Assembly (NCBI GenBank): GCA_965215845.1
Contig: CBDCEL010000003.1
Span: 1,054,001-1,118,000 of the forward strand
Reading direction: 5' to 3'
DNA from: Aurantibacter_A sp965215845
Lineage (GTDB): Bacteria; Bacteroidota; Bacteroidia; Flavobacteriales; Flavobacteriaceae
Length of the DNA: 64,000 nt
The position numbers and the translations under genes are program-made. Of the stretch, positions 28,453 through 37,503 are shown in pieces. Below the pieces are notes generated by a model. That model saw only the letters and a program-made list of their open reading frames with translations. It ran no database searches and was not told the DNA's origin. The number at the start of each line of letters is the position of its first letter. Position 1 is the first letter of the stretch.

Positions 28453-28548
28453 ATTAGGTCGGTCGGATTATTCATTGTACCCGTTCGACCATTTCACGCG
28501 GTTAAAACGGGCTTGTCTAATGTAAGGCAATTTTCGGAAACTGTTTGA

Positions 28549-28583
28549 TGCAAAACAAAAAAAGACCGCGGTCAGCGGTCTTT
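28549..28583 (-). terminator. Terminator of the DUF2853 gene
   Basis: AAAGACCGC (28561-28569), loop GGTCA and GCGGTCTTT (28575-28583) form a 9-bp stem. On the minus strand it is followed by a T-rich run. It lies just after the stop of the 28626-28958 gene. Confidence 0.8.
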
Positions 28584-28625
28584 CATTTCAAATCGATTTC
28601 ATCGACCTGATATTGGATTTCGGAA

Positions 28626-28958
28626 TTATCCCAATTCCTGCTTTACCAAATAGTAAAACGCAGGGCGGCTCTTCATTCGAATGCTCGACATTTTTTCCGC
28701 CACGCTATTGATAGCGCTCATGGCCTTGTCCCTATCGGTAACGCCCAATTTCTTTTCAACAAAATTTCTGCGAACAGTTTCCAATTCAGATTCATCGGTA
28801 CCTGAGACCAAGGTAGCATCCTTATTGTCGACCATTGACTTGAGGCTGTTCACATAACCGTCTAAAGTATCGTGATCGATGCTCGATACTCCACAATCGT
28901 TAAGTTGACTTACGGCGGTCTCTTTTAATTTTGCCAATTTTTCGTTTAAATCACTCAT
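28626..28958 (-). CDS. DUF2853 family protein
   Basis: 110 residues, helical and soluble. It matches the small Bacteroidota and alphaproteobacterial DUF2853 family (VRRNFVEKKLGV, KMSSIRMKSRPAFYYLVKQ). Function unknown. It has its own terminator and an upstream noncoding region of about 240 bases shared with the divergent serine hydrolase gene. Confidence 0.8.
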   Translation of the reverse strand: MSDLNEKLAKLKETAVSQLNDCGVSSIDHDTLDGYVNSLKSMVDNKDATLVSGTDESELETVRRNFVEKKLGVTDRDKAMSAINSVAEKMSSIRMKSRPAFYYLVKQELG

Positions 28959-29199
28959 TGTAAGAAGAATTTTTTAGTGTTAATGGATTGTTTATTAGTG
29001 GAAGTCTCAACACTTCCCACCAGTTCGGTAAGTTATACAATCTATGCTAATTATGATAACAAAAAATGGGTTTTTTATCGTCTTTATCGTATTTCACAGG
29101 GATTTGGCGAAAAAAGTTTATCTTGAGGACTTGTAAAATTTCGAGGTGGATTTCAAGTTGTGCCCCAAGGATATCGTCCCTTCAAAACTGTAATTTCAG

Positions 29200-30432
29200 A
29201 TGAAAAATAAATTTTTGTCCTTTATCGTCTTTTGTAGTCTGTTTCTATTGATTGACAATGGAAACGCACAACTCGCCAACACCGATATGGAAACCATTGG
29301 CGTTTCGAAGAACAGACTTGAACGTTATAGTAGTTTTTTGGAGAATGAGGTCAAGTCGGGAAAGATTCCAGGTGCCGTATCCCTTATCTACAGAAAAGGG
29401 CAAATCGTTCATGATGCCTCCTACGGATTCGCAAGCTTGGCCGACAAAAGGGCTATGCAGAACGACAATATTTTTCACATCATGTCGATGACGAAGCCTA
29501 TTGTATCGGCCGCATTTATGATGCTTTATGAGGAAGGGCATTTTCAATTGAGCGATCCCGTTTCCAAATATCTCCCACAGTTCAAAAATTTGAAGGTTGC
29601 GAAAGACATCAATGCTCCTGACGGGGCAACCGAGCCACCGAACACAGCGGTTACCATTCATCATGTTCTAACGCACACCGCTGGCTTCTCACACGGCCTT
29701 GGCAACACCGAATTGGACAAGGCAGTTTCAAAGGCGCTTTATTTTGAGCCTCAGGAATCCATCGAAACGAGGGTGAATACCTTGGTCGGTTTGCCACTTG
29801 TTGGCCACCCCGGCGAACAGTGGTACTATAGCGCATCACCAGATGTGCTAGCGCTGCTCATCGAAAAATTTTCGGGAATGACCGCTGCGGAATTCCTTCA
29901 ACAGCGCATCTTCGATCCCTTGGGAATGGTGGATACGGGTTATAATATTGCAAAGGAAAAACAAGATCGATGGGTACCTGTTCACAACTACGATCAAGAA
30001 GGGAAAATGATTACCTCAGAACAGCAATTGCCAAAGGATGGCATTACGGTCTACGGGGGTACACATGGACTGTTCTCCACGGCAAGCGACTATATGAAAT
30101 TCTGTCAAATGATGCTCAACAAGGGAAGCTATGATGGCAAACGACTATTAAGTTCAAAGACCGTCGAGCTCATGACCATAAACCAAATCGGCGAACTTGA
30201 ACAAGCACCGGGCCGGGGTTTCGGATTGGGTTTCGGTGTCATTGATGACCTTGCCGAAACGAAGGCCTTGGGGTCGGTCGGGCAATATTATTGGGGTGGG
30301 GCTTTCTGTACTTATTTCTTTATAGATCCCCAAGAAGAACTTATCGCCATTCTTATGACCCAAGTTCAGCCCTATAACAACTATTATACGACAGTCATGG
30401 GGCAATTTGCCTATCAAGCAATCATCGATTGA
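29200..30432 (+). CDS. Exported serine hydrolase (class C beta-lactamase/esterase family)
   Basis: 410 residues with a signal peptide (FIVFCSLFLLIDNGNAQ). The catalytic SxxK is SMTKP (about 92-96). The second motif is YYSASPDVL, with Ser in place of the usual Asn of YxN-type enzymes. The C-terminal GGAFCTYFFIDP is the third conserved block. Likely an esterase or D-aminopeptidase-like enzyme rather than a true beta-lactamase. It precedes the aquaporin gene by 25 bases. Confidence 0.85.
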   Translation: MKNKFLSFIVFCSLFLLIDNGNAQLANTDMETIGVSKNRLERYSSFLENEVKSGKIPGAVSLIYRKGQIVHDASYGFASLADKRAMQNDNIFHIMSMTKPIVSAAFMMLYEEGHFQLSDPVSKYLPQFKNLKVAKDINAPDGATEPPNTAVTIHHVLTHTAGFSHGLGNTELDKAVSKALYFEPQESIETRVNTLVGLPLVGHPGEQWYYSASPDVLALLIEKFSGMTAAEFLQQRIFDPLGMVDTGYNIAKEKQDRWVPVHNYDQEGKMITSEQQLPKDGITVYGGTHGLFSTASDYMKFCQMMLNKGSYDGKRLLSSKTVELMTINQIGELEQAPGRGFGLGFGVIDDLAETKALGSVGQYYWGGAFCTYFFIDPQEELIAILMTQVQPYNNYYTTVMGQFAYQAIID

Positions 30433-30457
30433 ATAACCGATCAAAACCAAAAAAAAT

Positions 30458-31183
30458 ATGACAGCTTACATTTTTGAATTTATTGGTACTGCCATGCTGC
30501 TACTCTTGGGGAACGGAGTGGTCGCGAACGTGGTCTTGAAAAAGACCCTGGGCAACGATGCCGGCTGGGTAGCCATAACACTCGGATGGGGCATCGCCGT
30601 TTTCGTTGGGGTATTTATTGCGGCGGATGTCAGTGGGGCACACATCAATCCGGCCGTTACCATAGGGCTGGCCACCGCAGGTAAATTCTCGTGGGCAATG
30701 GTGCCCGGCTATATTATCGCCCAGGTTTTGGGCGCCATGCTCGGTACGACCTTGGTCTGGCTTTCCTATAAGGATCACTACGATGCCACTGATGATCCCG
30801 GATCCCAATTGGGAACCTTTGCCACCGGCCCGGCAATCGCCAATTCAATGCGCAACCTCATCTCTGAAATCATCGGCACCTTTGCCTTGGTATTTGCCGT
30901 ACTTTATATTGTCGGTGCGAATTTCAACGGCCAAGAAGCTTCCTTGGGTTCTTTGGACGCTTTGCCAGTTGCCTTATTGGTCATCGGTATTGGCCTAAGT
31001 CTTGGTGGAACCACCGGCTATGCCATTAACCCCGCCCGTGATTTTGGGCCTCGCGTTATGCATTCGCTTTTACCCATGAAAGGAAAGGGAAGCAGTAACT
31101 GGGGCTATGCTTGGATTCCTATATTGGGTCCAATAATCGGCGGATTGCTGGCCGCTGGAGCTTATATTTTAATCGGGGCCTGA
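30458..31183 (+). CDS. glpF: MIP family channel, aquaglyceroporin type
   Basis: 241 residues with 6 transmembrane helices and two half-helices. Both NPA boxes are visible: HINPAVTIG and AINPARDFGPR. The Asp after NPAR is typical of glycerol facilitators rather than strict water channels. No glycerol kinase gene is adjacent; neighbours are hydrolases. Confidence 0.88.
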   Translation: MTAYIFEFIGTAMLLLLGNGVVANVVLKKTLGNDAGWVAITLGWGIAVFVGVFIAADVSGAHINPAVTIGLATAGKFSWAMVPGYIIAQVLGAMLGTTLVWLSYKDHYDATDDPGSQLGTFATGPAIANSMRNLISEIIGTFALVFAVLYIVGANFNGQEASLGSLDALPVALLVIGIGLSLGGTTGYAINPARDFGPRVMHSLLPMKGKGSSNWGYAWIPILGPIIGGLLAAGAYILIGA

Positions 31184-31202
31184 ACCATTTAAATCTTTGA
31201 AA

Positions 31203-32075
31203 ATGAAAAATTACATCTTAGTCTTTTTGGTCGTTGTGACCTTCTGCAATGTCAGTGCACAGGAAATAATCGAAGTACCCCATGAAAAATCTGCCACCGT
31301 TCAATGGAACGGGGATGAGAAAGCATACTTCTCCGATATTTGGCAAAACGATGTGGTCACCAATGTCTCGGTACCGACCATGGAAGTTTTTCGGCCGGGG
31401 AATCCGAATGGCACAGCGGTCATCGTAGCTCCGGGTGGTGGACTTTATGCCCTTAGCATTACCAGTGAAGGTACGGGCGTAGCTAAATGGCTTAACGAAA
31501 ATGGCATTACCGCCTTCGTATTGAAATATCGTTTGGTGCCGACCGGCGATGATGGTGTAAAGGAAATCACCGAGGAGGGCACCACTAACCCATCACGTAT
31601 TATCGAGAGGGTCTCACCGGTCATGCCCTTATCGGTTGCCGATGGACTTTCTGCCATTCAATATGTACGATCGAATGCCGAAGCACTCAACGTTGACCCC
31701 AACAAAATTGGCTTTATGGGCTTCTCCGCGGGAGGTGCGGTCACCATGGGCGTGGCCTATAATTATTCTGGCACAAATCGTCCAGACTTTCTTGTTCCCG
31801 TGTATCCGTGGACGTCGGCCATGCCGGTACAAGAAGTTCCTGAAGATGCCCCGCCAATGTTGATTGTCTGCTCGACCGATGACCCCCTTGGTCTTGCCGC
31901 AGGGAGCATTGATCTCTATTCGTCTTGGTTCAAGGCCAAAAAACCGGTCGGACTTCATATGTACTCCAAAGGTGGACATGGGTACGGGGTGAAAAAACAA
32001 AACTTGCCTTCGGATGATTGGATCCAACGGTTTTATGATTGGTCGGTCGCCGAAGGAATTACGGAGCCAAAATAA
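31203..32075 (+). CDS. Exported alpha/beta hydrolase (BD-FAE/acetylxylan esterase-like)
   Basis: 290 residues from the ATG at 31203, with a signal peptide ending at VSAQ. The oxyanion segment is VAPGGGLYAL and the nucleophile elbow is GFSAGGAV; His is in KGGHGYG near the C-terminus. Close in pattern to carbohydrate esterases that de-acetylate polysaccharides. It lies between the aquaglyceroporin and GDSL genes. Confidence 0.85.
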   Translation: MKNYILVFLVVVTFCNVSAQEIIEVPHEKSATVQWNGDEKAYFSDIWQNDVVTNVSVPTMEVFRPGNPNGTAVIVAPGGGLYALSITSEGTGVAKWLNENGITAFVLKYRLVPTGDDGVKEITEEGTTNPSRIIERVSPVMPLSVADGLSAIQYVRSNAEALNVDPNKIGFMGFSAGGAVTMGVAYNYSGTNRPDFLVPVYPWTSAMPVQEVPEDAPPMLIVCSTDDPLGLAAGSIDLYSSWFKAKKPVGLHMYSKGGHGYGVKKQNLPSDDWIQRFYDWSVAEGITEPK

Positions 32076-32125
32076 TTTGACCCATTTCTAAAATGTTGAG
32101 TACCTTCATTCCTTCAAATTTGGCC

Positions 32126-32770
32126 ATGAGGTACCTGCTACTTTTATTTCTTTTTATCGGATTTTTCGGATTTTCACAAGACCCTGAACGCTTTGCCGAA
32201 GAGGTTGAGAACGTTGTAAAAAAATATGACTCCCTTTGGGATTCCTCAAAGGAGACCATCGTATTTACAGGCAGCTCGAGCATAAGAATTTGGTCGAACC
32301 TTCAAGAATTGTTTCCCGACCAACAAATAGTGAATAGCGGTTTTGGAGGTTCGCAGGCATCCGATCTTGATTATCACCTGAATCAATTGGTGCTCAGGTT
32401 CAATCCGAAGAAAGTGTTTATCTACGAAGGCGACAACGACCTTTCCGCAGAAAAGAAACCCAGGGAAATTATAGATACGACCATCGGCATCATCGAGAAG
32501 ATCAGGCAACAAAATCCGGAAACCGAAATCGTCTTGATAGCGGCCAAGCCCAGTATCGCCAGATGGGAACTAAAGCGGCACTACAAAAGGCTGAACAGAA
32601 AATTCAAACGATTGGGCAATAAAGATTCGCAAATCGACTATGCCGATGTCTGGAGCCCCATGCTTGAGAAAAGAAACGTAAAACAAGATATCTTCATCGA
32701 GGACGGACTCCATATGAACGATAAGGGTTATGATCTGTGGTATAACGTCATCAAAAATTATATGGAATAG
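32126..32770 (+). CDS. SGNH/GDSL-family hydrolase, exported
   Basis: 214 residues from the ATG at 32126, which places the signal MRYLLLLFLFIGFFGFSQ at the start; the frame extends to 32093. SGNH blocks: FTGSSSIRIW (Ser), FGGSQASD (Gly), YEGDNDL (Asn) and EDGLHMNDKGY (Asp/His). Likely an esterase that removes acyl groups from carbohydrate. Next to a second esterase and a hexosaminidase. Confidence 0.85.
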   Translation: MRYLLLLFLFIGFFGFSQDPERFAEEVENVVKKYDSLWDSSKETIVFTGSSSIRIWSNLQELFPDQQIVNSGFGGSQASDLDYHLNQLVLRFNPKKVFIYEGDNDLSAEKKPREIIDTTIGIIEKIRQQNPETEIVLIAAKPSIARWELKRHYKRLNRKFKRLGNKDSQIDYADVWSPMLEKRNVKQDIFIEDGLHMNDKGYDLWYNVIKNYME

Positions 32771-32821
32771 AATTCCAAAAACCCAAATTCCAAAATCGAT
32801 AATCAATATTAAAAAGCTAGA

Positions 32822-34435
32822 ATGAAATCAATCCTTTACAAAATTCTTTTGATCGTGGCCATTACGGGTGCCCTTGTCTCTTGTACCGAAGCAGAAAAGA
32901 AGCGGGTGCTCAACTTCCCCAAGACCGATTTGTCTACTGAAAACCTGATTCCCAAGCCATTAAAAGTAATTCCCACTGAAAAGGGATTCGCTCTAGACGA
33001 ATTTACGGCCATCTATACCTCAGGGAATACGGGGTACGAGGAAGTAGGTAAGTTTTTGGCCAAAAAAATCAAGGCAAAGACCGATTTGGACGTACAGGTC
33101 AATGTCCCAGAAATTCCCGGCCGTGAGGGCGTTATTTATATCAACCAATCGGACAGTATGGAGCTGGATGCCCCCGAGGCCTATCAAATCTATATCACTC
33201 CCGATTCGGTCATCTTGAACTCCAATACGGCAGAGGGTGCCTTTCGCGGCGTGCAGACCATACGCCAGTTGATACCTGAGACGAGCGTTGACACCTTGGC
33301 AGCGTATCCGGTGTGGGGCATCCCAACGGGAAAAATCATCGACAATCCGAACTTTGGCTATCGCGGCAGTATGCTCGATGTGGCCCGTCATTTCTTTAGT
33401 GTTGAAGACGTCAAGAAATATATCGACCTACTCGCCTATTACAAATACAATGTGTTACACCTGCATTTGACCGATGACCAGGGCTGGCGTATCGAAATCG
33501 AATCGTGGCCCAAGCTGACCGAGATTGGCGGAAGCACCGAAGTCGGCGGGGAGGCCGGCGGCTTTTTCACCCAGGAAGACTACGAAGAAATCGTCGATTA
33601 TGCGGCAAAACATTATATGACGATCGTTCCCGAGGTAGATATGCCCGGCCATACCAATGCGGCCTCGGTCTCCTACCCTATTTTGAACGGCAACGGCAAG
33701 ACCCCCAAACTTTATGAGGGCACCCATGTGGGGTTCAGTACGTTCGATACCCGAAAAGATACCGTCTATGCCTTTATCGATGATGTGGTCCGTGAGATTT
33801 CGGCGATTACGCCCGGCCCCTATTTTCATATCGGCGGCGATGAAAGCCATGTGACCAAAAAAAACGATTATATCTATTTTATGGACAAGGTGGTCGATAT
33901 CGTCAAAAAATATGATAAAATCCCCGTTGGGTGGGACGAACTCGCCACCGCCAACGTCGATTCGACTTCGGTCGCGCAATTTTGGGGCAGTAAGGAAAAT
34001 GCCGACCTCGCCGTTGAAAAGGGGATGAAGGTGATCATGTCCCCCGCCAAAAAGGCCTACCTCGATATGCAGTACGATACCGAGTCGAAACACGGCCTGC
34101 ATTGGGCCGCCTATATACCGACGGATAGCGCATACACCTGGGCGCCCGAAGCCTATGAAGGCATTCCGCTAAAGAATATTCTCGGGGTCGAGGCCCCTTT
34201 GTGGTCAGAGACCATCAGTGATATCGGTGAATTGGAGTATCTCGCCTTCCCCCGGGCCATTGGATATTCAGAATTGAGCTGGTCGACCCAAGAAAACCGG
34301 GATTGGGAAAACTTCAAAGTACGCTTGGCAAACCAAGCCCCGTATTTGGAGCGGATGAACGTACAATTCTATCGCTCGCCCTTGATCGATTGGAAAAAGA
34401 CGAAAAACACTTTTGAGGAGATCAAAAAGGATTGA
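32822..34435 (+). CDS. GH20 beta-N-acetylhexosaminidase lipoprotein
   Basis: 537 residues with a lipobox (TGALVSC). An N-terminal GH20b domain lies at about 40-165. The TIM barrel begins at GYRGSMLDVARHFF, with LHLHLTDDQGWRIEI and the catalytic pair in YFHIGGDESHV. It removes terminal GlcNAc or GalNAc from chitin oligomers or glycans by substrate-assisted catalysis. The coding sequence is GC-richer than what follows. It is the last ordinary gene before the cassette-like region. Confidence 0.92.
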   Translation: MKSILYKILLIVAITGALVSCTEAEKKRVLNFPKTDLSTENLIPKPLKVIPTEKGFALDEFTAIYTSGNTGYEEVGKFLAKKIKAKTDLDVQVNVPEIPGREGVIYINQSDSMELDAPEAYQIYITPDSVILNSNTAEGAFRGVQTIRQLIPETSVDTLAAYPVWGIPTGKIIDNPNFGYRGSMLDVARHFFSVEDVKKYIDLLAYYKYNVLHLHLTDDQGWRIEIESWPKLTEIGGSTEVGGEAGGFFTQEDYEEIVDYAAKHYMTIVPEVDMPGHTNAASVSYPILNGNGKTPKLYEGTHVGFSTFDTRKDTVYAFIDDVVREISAITPGPYFHIGGDESHVTKKNDYIYFMDKVVDIVKKYDKIPVGWDELATANVDSTSVAQFWGSKENADLAVEKGMKVIMSPAKKAYLDMQYDTESKHGLHWAAYIPTDSAYTWAPEAYEGIPLKNILGVEAPLWSETISDIGELEYLAFPRAIGYSELSWSTQENRDWENFKVRLANQAPYLERMNVQFYRSPLIDWKKTKNTFEEIKKD

Positions 34436-34440
34436 CCGGC

Positions 34441-34585
34441 AGTATAGGATTTTGCTTATTTCCATGAAAAACCGAGGGACCTACCTGCCGGTTTACGGCC
34501 CGTAGGCCCGTAGGCAGGCTTGAAAAGTTAAGTGTTAACCCGCATAACTACTCATACACGAAACCATTGTAGACAATTTGAGAAA
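34441..34585. repeat. Cassette-boundary repeat 1 (left edge of array)
   Basis: Begins with a module shared by five boundaries (ATTTCCATGAAAAACCGAGG, from 34447), then a palindromic CCTGCCGG..GGCAGG stem. A second module follows from about 34525 (AAGTTAAGTGTTAACCCGCA) that recurs near 54047. The right core ATTGTAGACA (34566-34575) is 8/10 complementary to TGTCTATAAC (35609-35618), found after the next gene. Confidence 0.6.
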
Positions 34586-35602
34586 ATGAAATGTATCAAA
34601 ATAATATTTCTATTTATAATCTTATTCGGATGTAATTCCAGAAAGGAGAATCAATCCACTTCGCGAAATATTGACCGATATAAAGGACCAATTATTGACA
34701 TGCATATTCATGCTGACAGTCCTTCCGATTTGCCACCTGTTAAATCAGCGCTTTGCACTCCTTTGTCAAATATAATTCCTCATTTTGACCCTAAAGAGGA
34801 ATTTTCAGAATTATGGTATAAAGCTATGGAAATACCTAATTGCGAAAATCCGATATGGTCACCCGAATCATATGATGAATATCTTAATAGAATTGAAAAA
34901 CAATTAAAAAAACATAATGTAAAAGCCGTTGCAACTGGTTCCATTGAAACGCAAAATAGTTGGAATTCAAGGTTTTCCAATAGGATAATTCCAAGTTTAA
35001 AATTCCGTATTGGTCGAGAGAATTTCAGCGCAGACAGTTTAAAGCAAATTTTAACTCAAAATAATATTAATGTTCTTGGAGAAGTATCAAACCAATATGC
35101 TGGAATTGCGCCAAATGACCAAAGAATGTTTCCATACTATGAAATCGCCCAGGAACTTGATATTGCCGTTGGTGTTCATTTAGGTAATGGAGCACCAGGA
35201 ACACCCTACTTATTCAGTCCAAAATTCGTTGCAGCTTATTCTAATCCCCTATTACTTGAAGATGTATTAAAGAAATTTCCGAAGCTACGCATTTATGTTG
35301 TTCATTATGGAGAACCATTTATCGATGAAATGATAACAATGATGTATCATTATCCTCAAATTTATATTGACTTAGGTGGAATTCAATGGGCATACCCTCG
35401 TGAATATTTTTATGAATATCATCTTAAAAAGTTGGTCACAGCTGGATTTGGAAAGCGGATAATGTTTGGTTCAGATGCATTTATTTGGCCAGAATTAATC
35501 GAAGAATCTATAGCAATTATTAATGATGCCGACTTTCTATCGCTTGAACAAAAAACTGACATATTTTATAATAATGCCAAAAGATTCTTAAGAATTAAAT
35601 AA
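34586..35602 (+). CDS. Amidohydrolase-family lipoprotein
   Basis: 338 residues from the ATG at 34586 with a lipobox (IILFGC). Metal-dependent hydrolase features are PIIDMHIHADSPSD (HxH), GVHLGNGAPGTP, VVHYGEPF and IMFGSDAFIWPE. TIM-barrel type (amidohydrolase 2). The coding sequence is clearly more AT-rich than the upstream hexosaminidase. It is the single gene of the first cassette, enclosed by mutually complementary ends. Confidence 0.75.
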   Translation: MKCIKIIFLFIILFGCNSRKENQSTSRNIDRYKGPIIDMHIHADSPSDLPPVKSALCTPLSNIIPHFDPKEEFSELWYKAMEIPNCENPIWSPESYDEYLNRIEKQLKKHNVKAVATGSIETQNSWNSRFSNRIIPSLKFRIGRENFSADSLKQILTQNNINVLGEVSNQYAGIAPNDQRMFPYYEIAQELDIAVGVHLGNGAPGTPYLFSPKFVAAYSNPLLLEDVLKKFPKLRIYVVHYGEPFIDEMITMMYHYPQIYIDLGGIQWAYPREYFYEYHLKKLVTAGFGKRIMFGSDAFIWPELIEESIAIINDADFLSLEQKTDIFYNNAKRFLRIK

Positions 35603-35608
35603 TAAAGC

Positions 35609-35739
35609 TGTCTATAACAATGGTTATAATTCAATGCGCCCACCTGTAGAAGGGCAGGGATGATTCCGCGACGAGATCATACCTGCCTACCGGTTTACGT
35701 GCCCTAGGCATGCCGGCAGGGCCGAAATCGTTGTGAGCC
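35609..35739. repeat. Cassette-boundary repeat 2 (attC-like)
   Basis: Left arm TGTCTATAACAATGG (35609-35623), then a GC-rich palindromic centre (ACCTGCCTACCGG..GCCGGCAGG, 35681-35720). The right core GTTGTGAG (35730-35737) does not pair with its own left arm. It is the exact reverse complement of CTCACAAC (36231-36238) after the next gene. Confidence 0.7.
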
Positions 35740-35770
35740 TTCAAAAGGGTATACACTATCTCATAAAAAA

Positions 35771-36223
35771 ATGCAACTAATATCGATAAGGGAAAATCCA
35801 AATTATAAAGACATAGCTATCGAATATTTTCAGCGGAATTGGAAAAGTGTATGGCCAGTAATATATGAAGATTCCATTTCCCACTGTATAAATGCTAAAA
35901 ATGATTTGCCACAATGGTACTTATTGGCAAAAGAGAATGAAATAATTGGATGTGCTGGACTCATCATTAATGACTTTATTAGCAGAGGAGATCTATACCC
36001 TTGGGTTTGTGCAGTATTTATCGATGAAAAGGAAAGAGGAAATGCTTATAGTTCGCTTTTACTGAGTAAGGCAAAATCGGATGCCAAAAAATCAGGATAT
36101 GACAACTTGTATCTATGCACCGAGCATATCGGACTTTATGAAAAATTTGGTTTCAAATATATCGGACAGGGCTATCACCCATGGGAAGAGGAATCTCGGA
36201 TTTACGGCATTGAACTAGAATAA
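35771..36223 (+). CDS. GNAT family N-acetyltransferase
   Basis: 150 residues, soluble. The GNAT core is seen in WYLLAKENEIIGCAGL, PWVCAVFIDEKERGNAYSSL (acetyl-CoA loop) and GLYEKFGFKYIGQ. It transfers an acetyl group from acetyl-CoA to an unknown amine. Single gene in cassette 2, with perfectly complementary 8-base ends. Confidence 0.85.
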   Translation: MQLISIRENPNYKDIAIEYFQRNWKSVWPVIYEDSISHCINAKNDLPQWYLLAKENEIIGCAGLIINDFISRGDLYPWVCAVFIDEKERGNAYSSLLLSKAKSDAKKSGYDNLYLCTEHIGLYEKFGFKYIGQGYHPWEEESRIYGIELE

Positions 36224-36230
36224 AAAACGA

Positions 36231-36421
36231 CTCACAACAATGGTCATGATTCATTCTGGCGGCAGGTTAAAAAGAACGTTTATTAATTTTAGTTCGGTAG
36301 GATTTCATATGGAAAGTCCTCTAACCTTCGCTAAAGCATCAGCGACAGTAGACGGATAATTCCTACCTGCCTGCCGGTCTACATGCCCTAGGCATGCAGG
36401 CAGAGCCGAAACCGTTAGCAA
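36231..36421. repeat. Cassette-boundary repeat 3 (attC-like)
   Basis: Left arm CTCACAACAATGG (36231-36243) and a palindromic centre near 36363-36403 (CCTGCCTGCCGG..GCATGCAGGCAG) shared with repeats 2, 9 and 11. The right core GTTAGCA (36414-36420) is the exact complement of TGCTAAC (38614-38620), which lies beyond the next gene and the IS110 element. Confidence 0.7.
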
Positions 36422-36430
36422 ACATTAAAA

Positions 36431-37237
36431 ATGAACGATTCGATATCAAAATGGAAACCTGAACTTTATAATGAGAAGCATTCTTTTGTTTATCATTATG
36501 GAGAAAGTCTAATTAATCTTCTCGACCCAAAAGAGAATCAAAGAATTTTGGATTTAGGGTGCGGTTCTGGGCAATTAACTTTTAAAATAAGTGGACTAGC
36601 CAAAGAAGTGATTGGAATTGATAAATCAGCAGAAATGATTTCTGACGCCAAATCGAAATTCCCTAACATTGAGTTTCAAGTTGCCGATGCCAGTAATTTC
36701 AAATTCAATGAAAAATTTGACTCGATTTTTTCAAACGCAACACTGCATTGGGTGAAAGATTTCAAAAATGCCATAAAGTGTATGTACGAAAATTTAAATT
36801 CAAATGGAAAAATTGTTCTTGAGTTTGGAGGAAAAGGAAACGTACAAACAATAATCAATGAACTGAGAAACTCATTGAAGATAAGAGGATATGGAAAGCA
36901 ATCCGAATTAGACCTATGGTATTTTCCGACAATTGGAGCGTATTCAACTGAACTCGAATCGGCTGGATTTAGAGTTCTTTTTGCTGAGCATTATGACAGA
37001 CCAACTGAACTTGCAGACGAGAATTCTGGAATAAAAGATTGGATTTCAATGTTCGGGGAGAGCTTTTTTATCGGAGTTTCAGAAAATCATATAGAGGAAA
37101 TTAAAAGTGAGGTCCAGGAAAAAGTAAAGGAACAATGCCTGATTAACGGAAAATGGTTTGCCGACTATAAAAGAATTAGAATAGTTGCGATAAAAGAAAA
37201 AATGTTTGCCAACAATGTATCCTATGAAAAGCCATAG
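36431..37237 (+). CDS. SAM-dependent class I methyltransferase
   Basis: 268 residues. Motif I ILDLGCGSGQLTFKISG, motif II GIDKSAEMISDAKS and DSIFSNATLHWV place it with the trans-aconitate 2-methyltransferase-like group. The acceptor is unknown. Its cassette was later split by an IS110-family element inserted between its stop and the attC-like left arm. Confidence 0.85.
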   Translation: MNDSISKWKPELYNEKHSFVYHYGESLINLLDPKENQRILDLGCGSGQLTFKISGLAKEVIGIDKSAEMISDAKSKFPNIEFQVADASNFKFNEKFDSIFSNATLHWVKDFKNAIKCMYENLNSNGKIVLEFGGKGNVQTIINELRNSLKIRGYGKQSELDLWYFPTIGAYSTELESAGFRVLFAEHYDRPTELADENSGIKDWISMFGESFFIGVSENHIEEIKSEVQEKVKEQCLINGKWFADYKRIRIVAIKEKMFANNVSYEKP

Positions 37238-37259
37238 TCCAATTCCTTAAAGTTAATCA

Positions 37260-37503
37260 ATATTTGTTTTTCTCCTTAAACCACCTTTTTTTCTTTGGTA
37301 TAACTTGCTCGGCATCCTATATGTGATACGCCCGTCTTCAGGTGTTCACCGGCATCTGTATGATCAAAAGCTATAATGGGCCTGGTCACTTGCTAACCGA
37401 TGTGATCATTGCCTTGGGCAGGTCACCTACATTGTTCTGTGATACAAGCCGGTCTACTTCTCTTGTGGGCTTTGTTATGGTTTATATGTCCATTTTTTTC
37501 TTT
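37260..37503 (-). ncRNA. Candidate bridge RNA region of the IS110 element
   Basis: No gene in this stretch. IS110-family elements encode a structured bridge RNA that pairs with donor and target DNA. TGCTAACC at 37391-37398 is identical to the first 8 bases at the insertion flank (38614-38621) and sits in the loop of a short stem (GGTCAC 37384-37389, GTGATC 37402-37407), as a target-binding loop would. The match is short and no donor-binding loop was identified. Confidence 0.35.

Noticed and set aside
29200..30432. Possible true class C beta-lactamase
   Set aside because: The second motif is YSA rather than YxN, and the context is carbohydrate-related hydrolases; resistance function is not supported.
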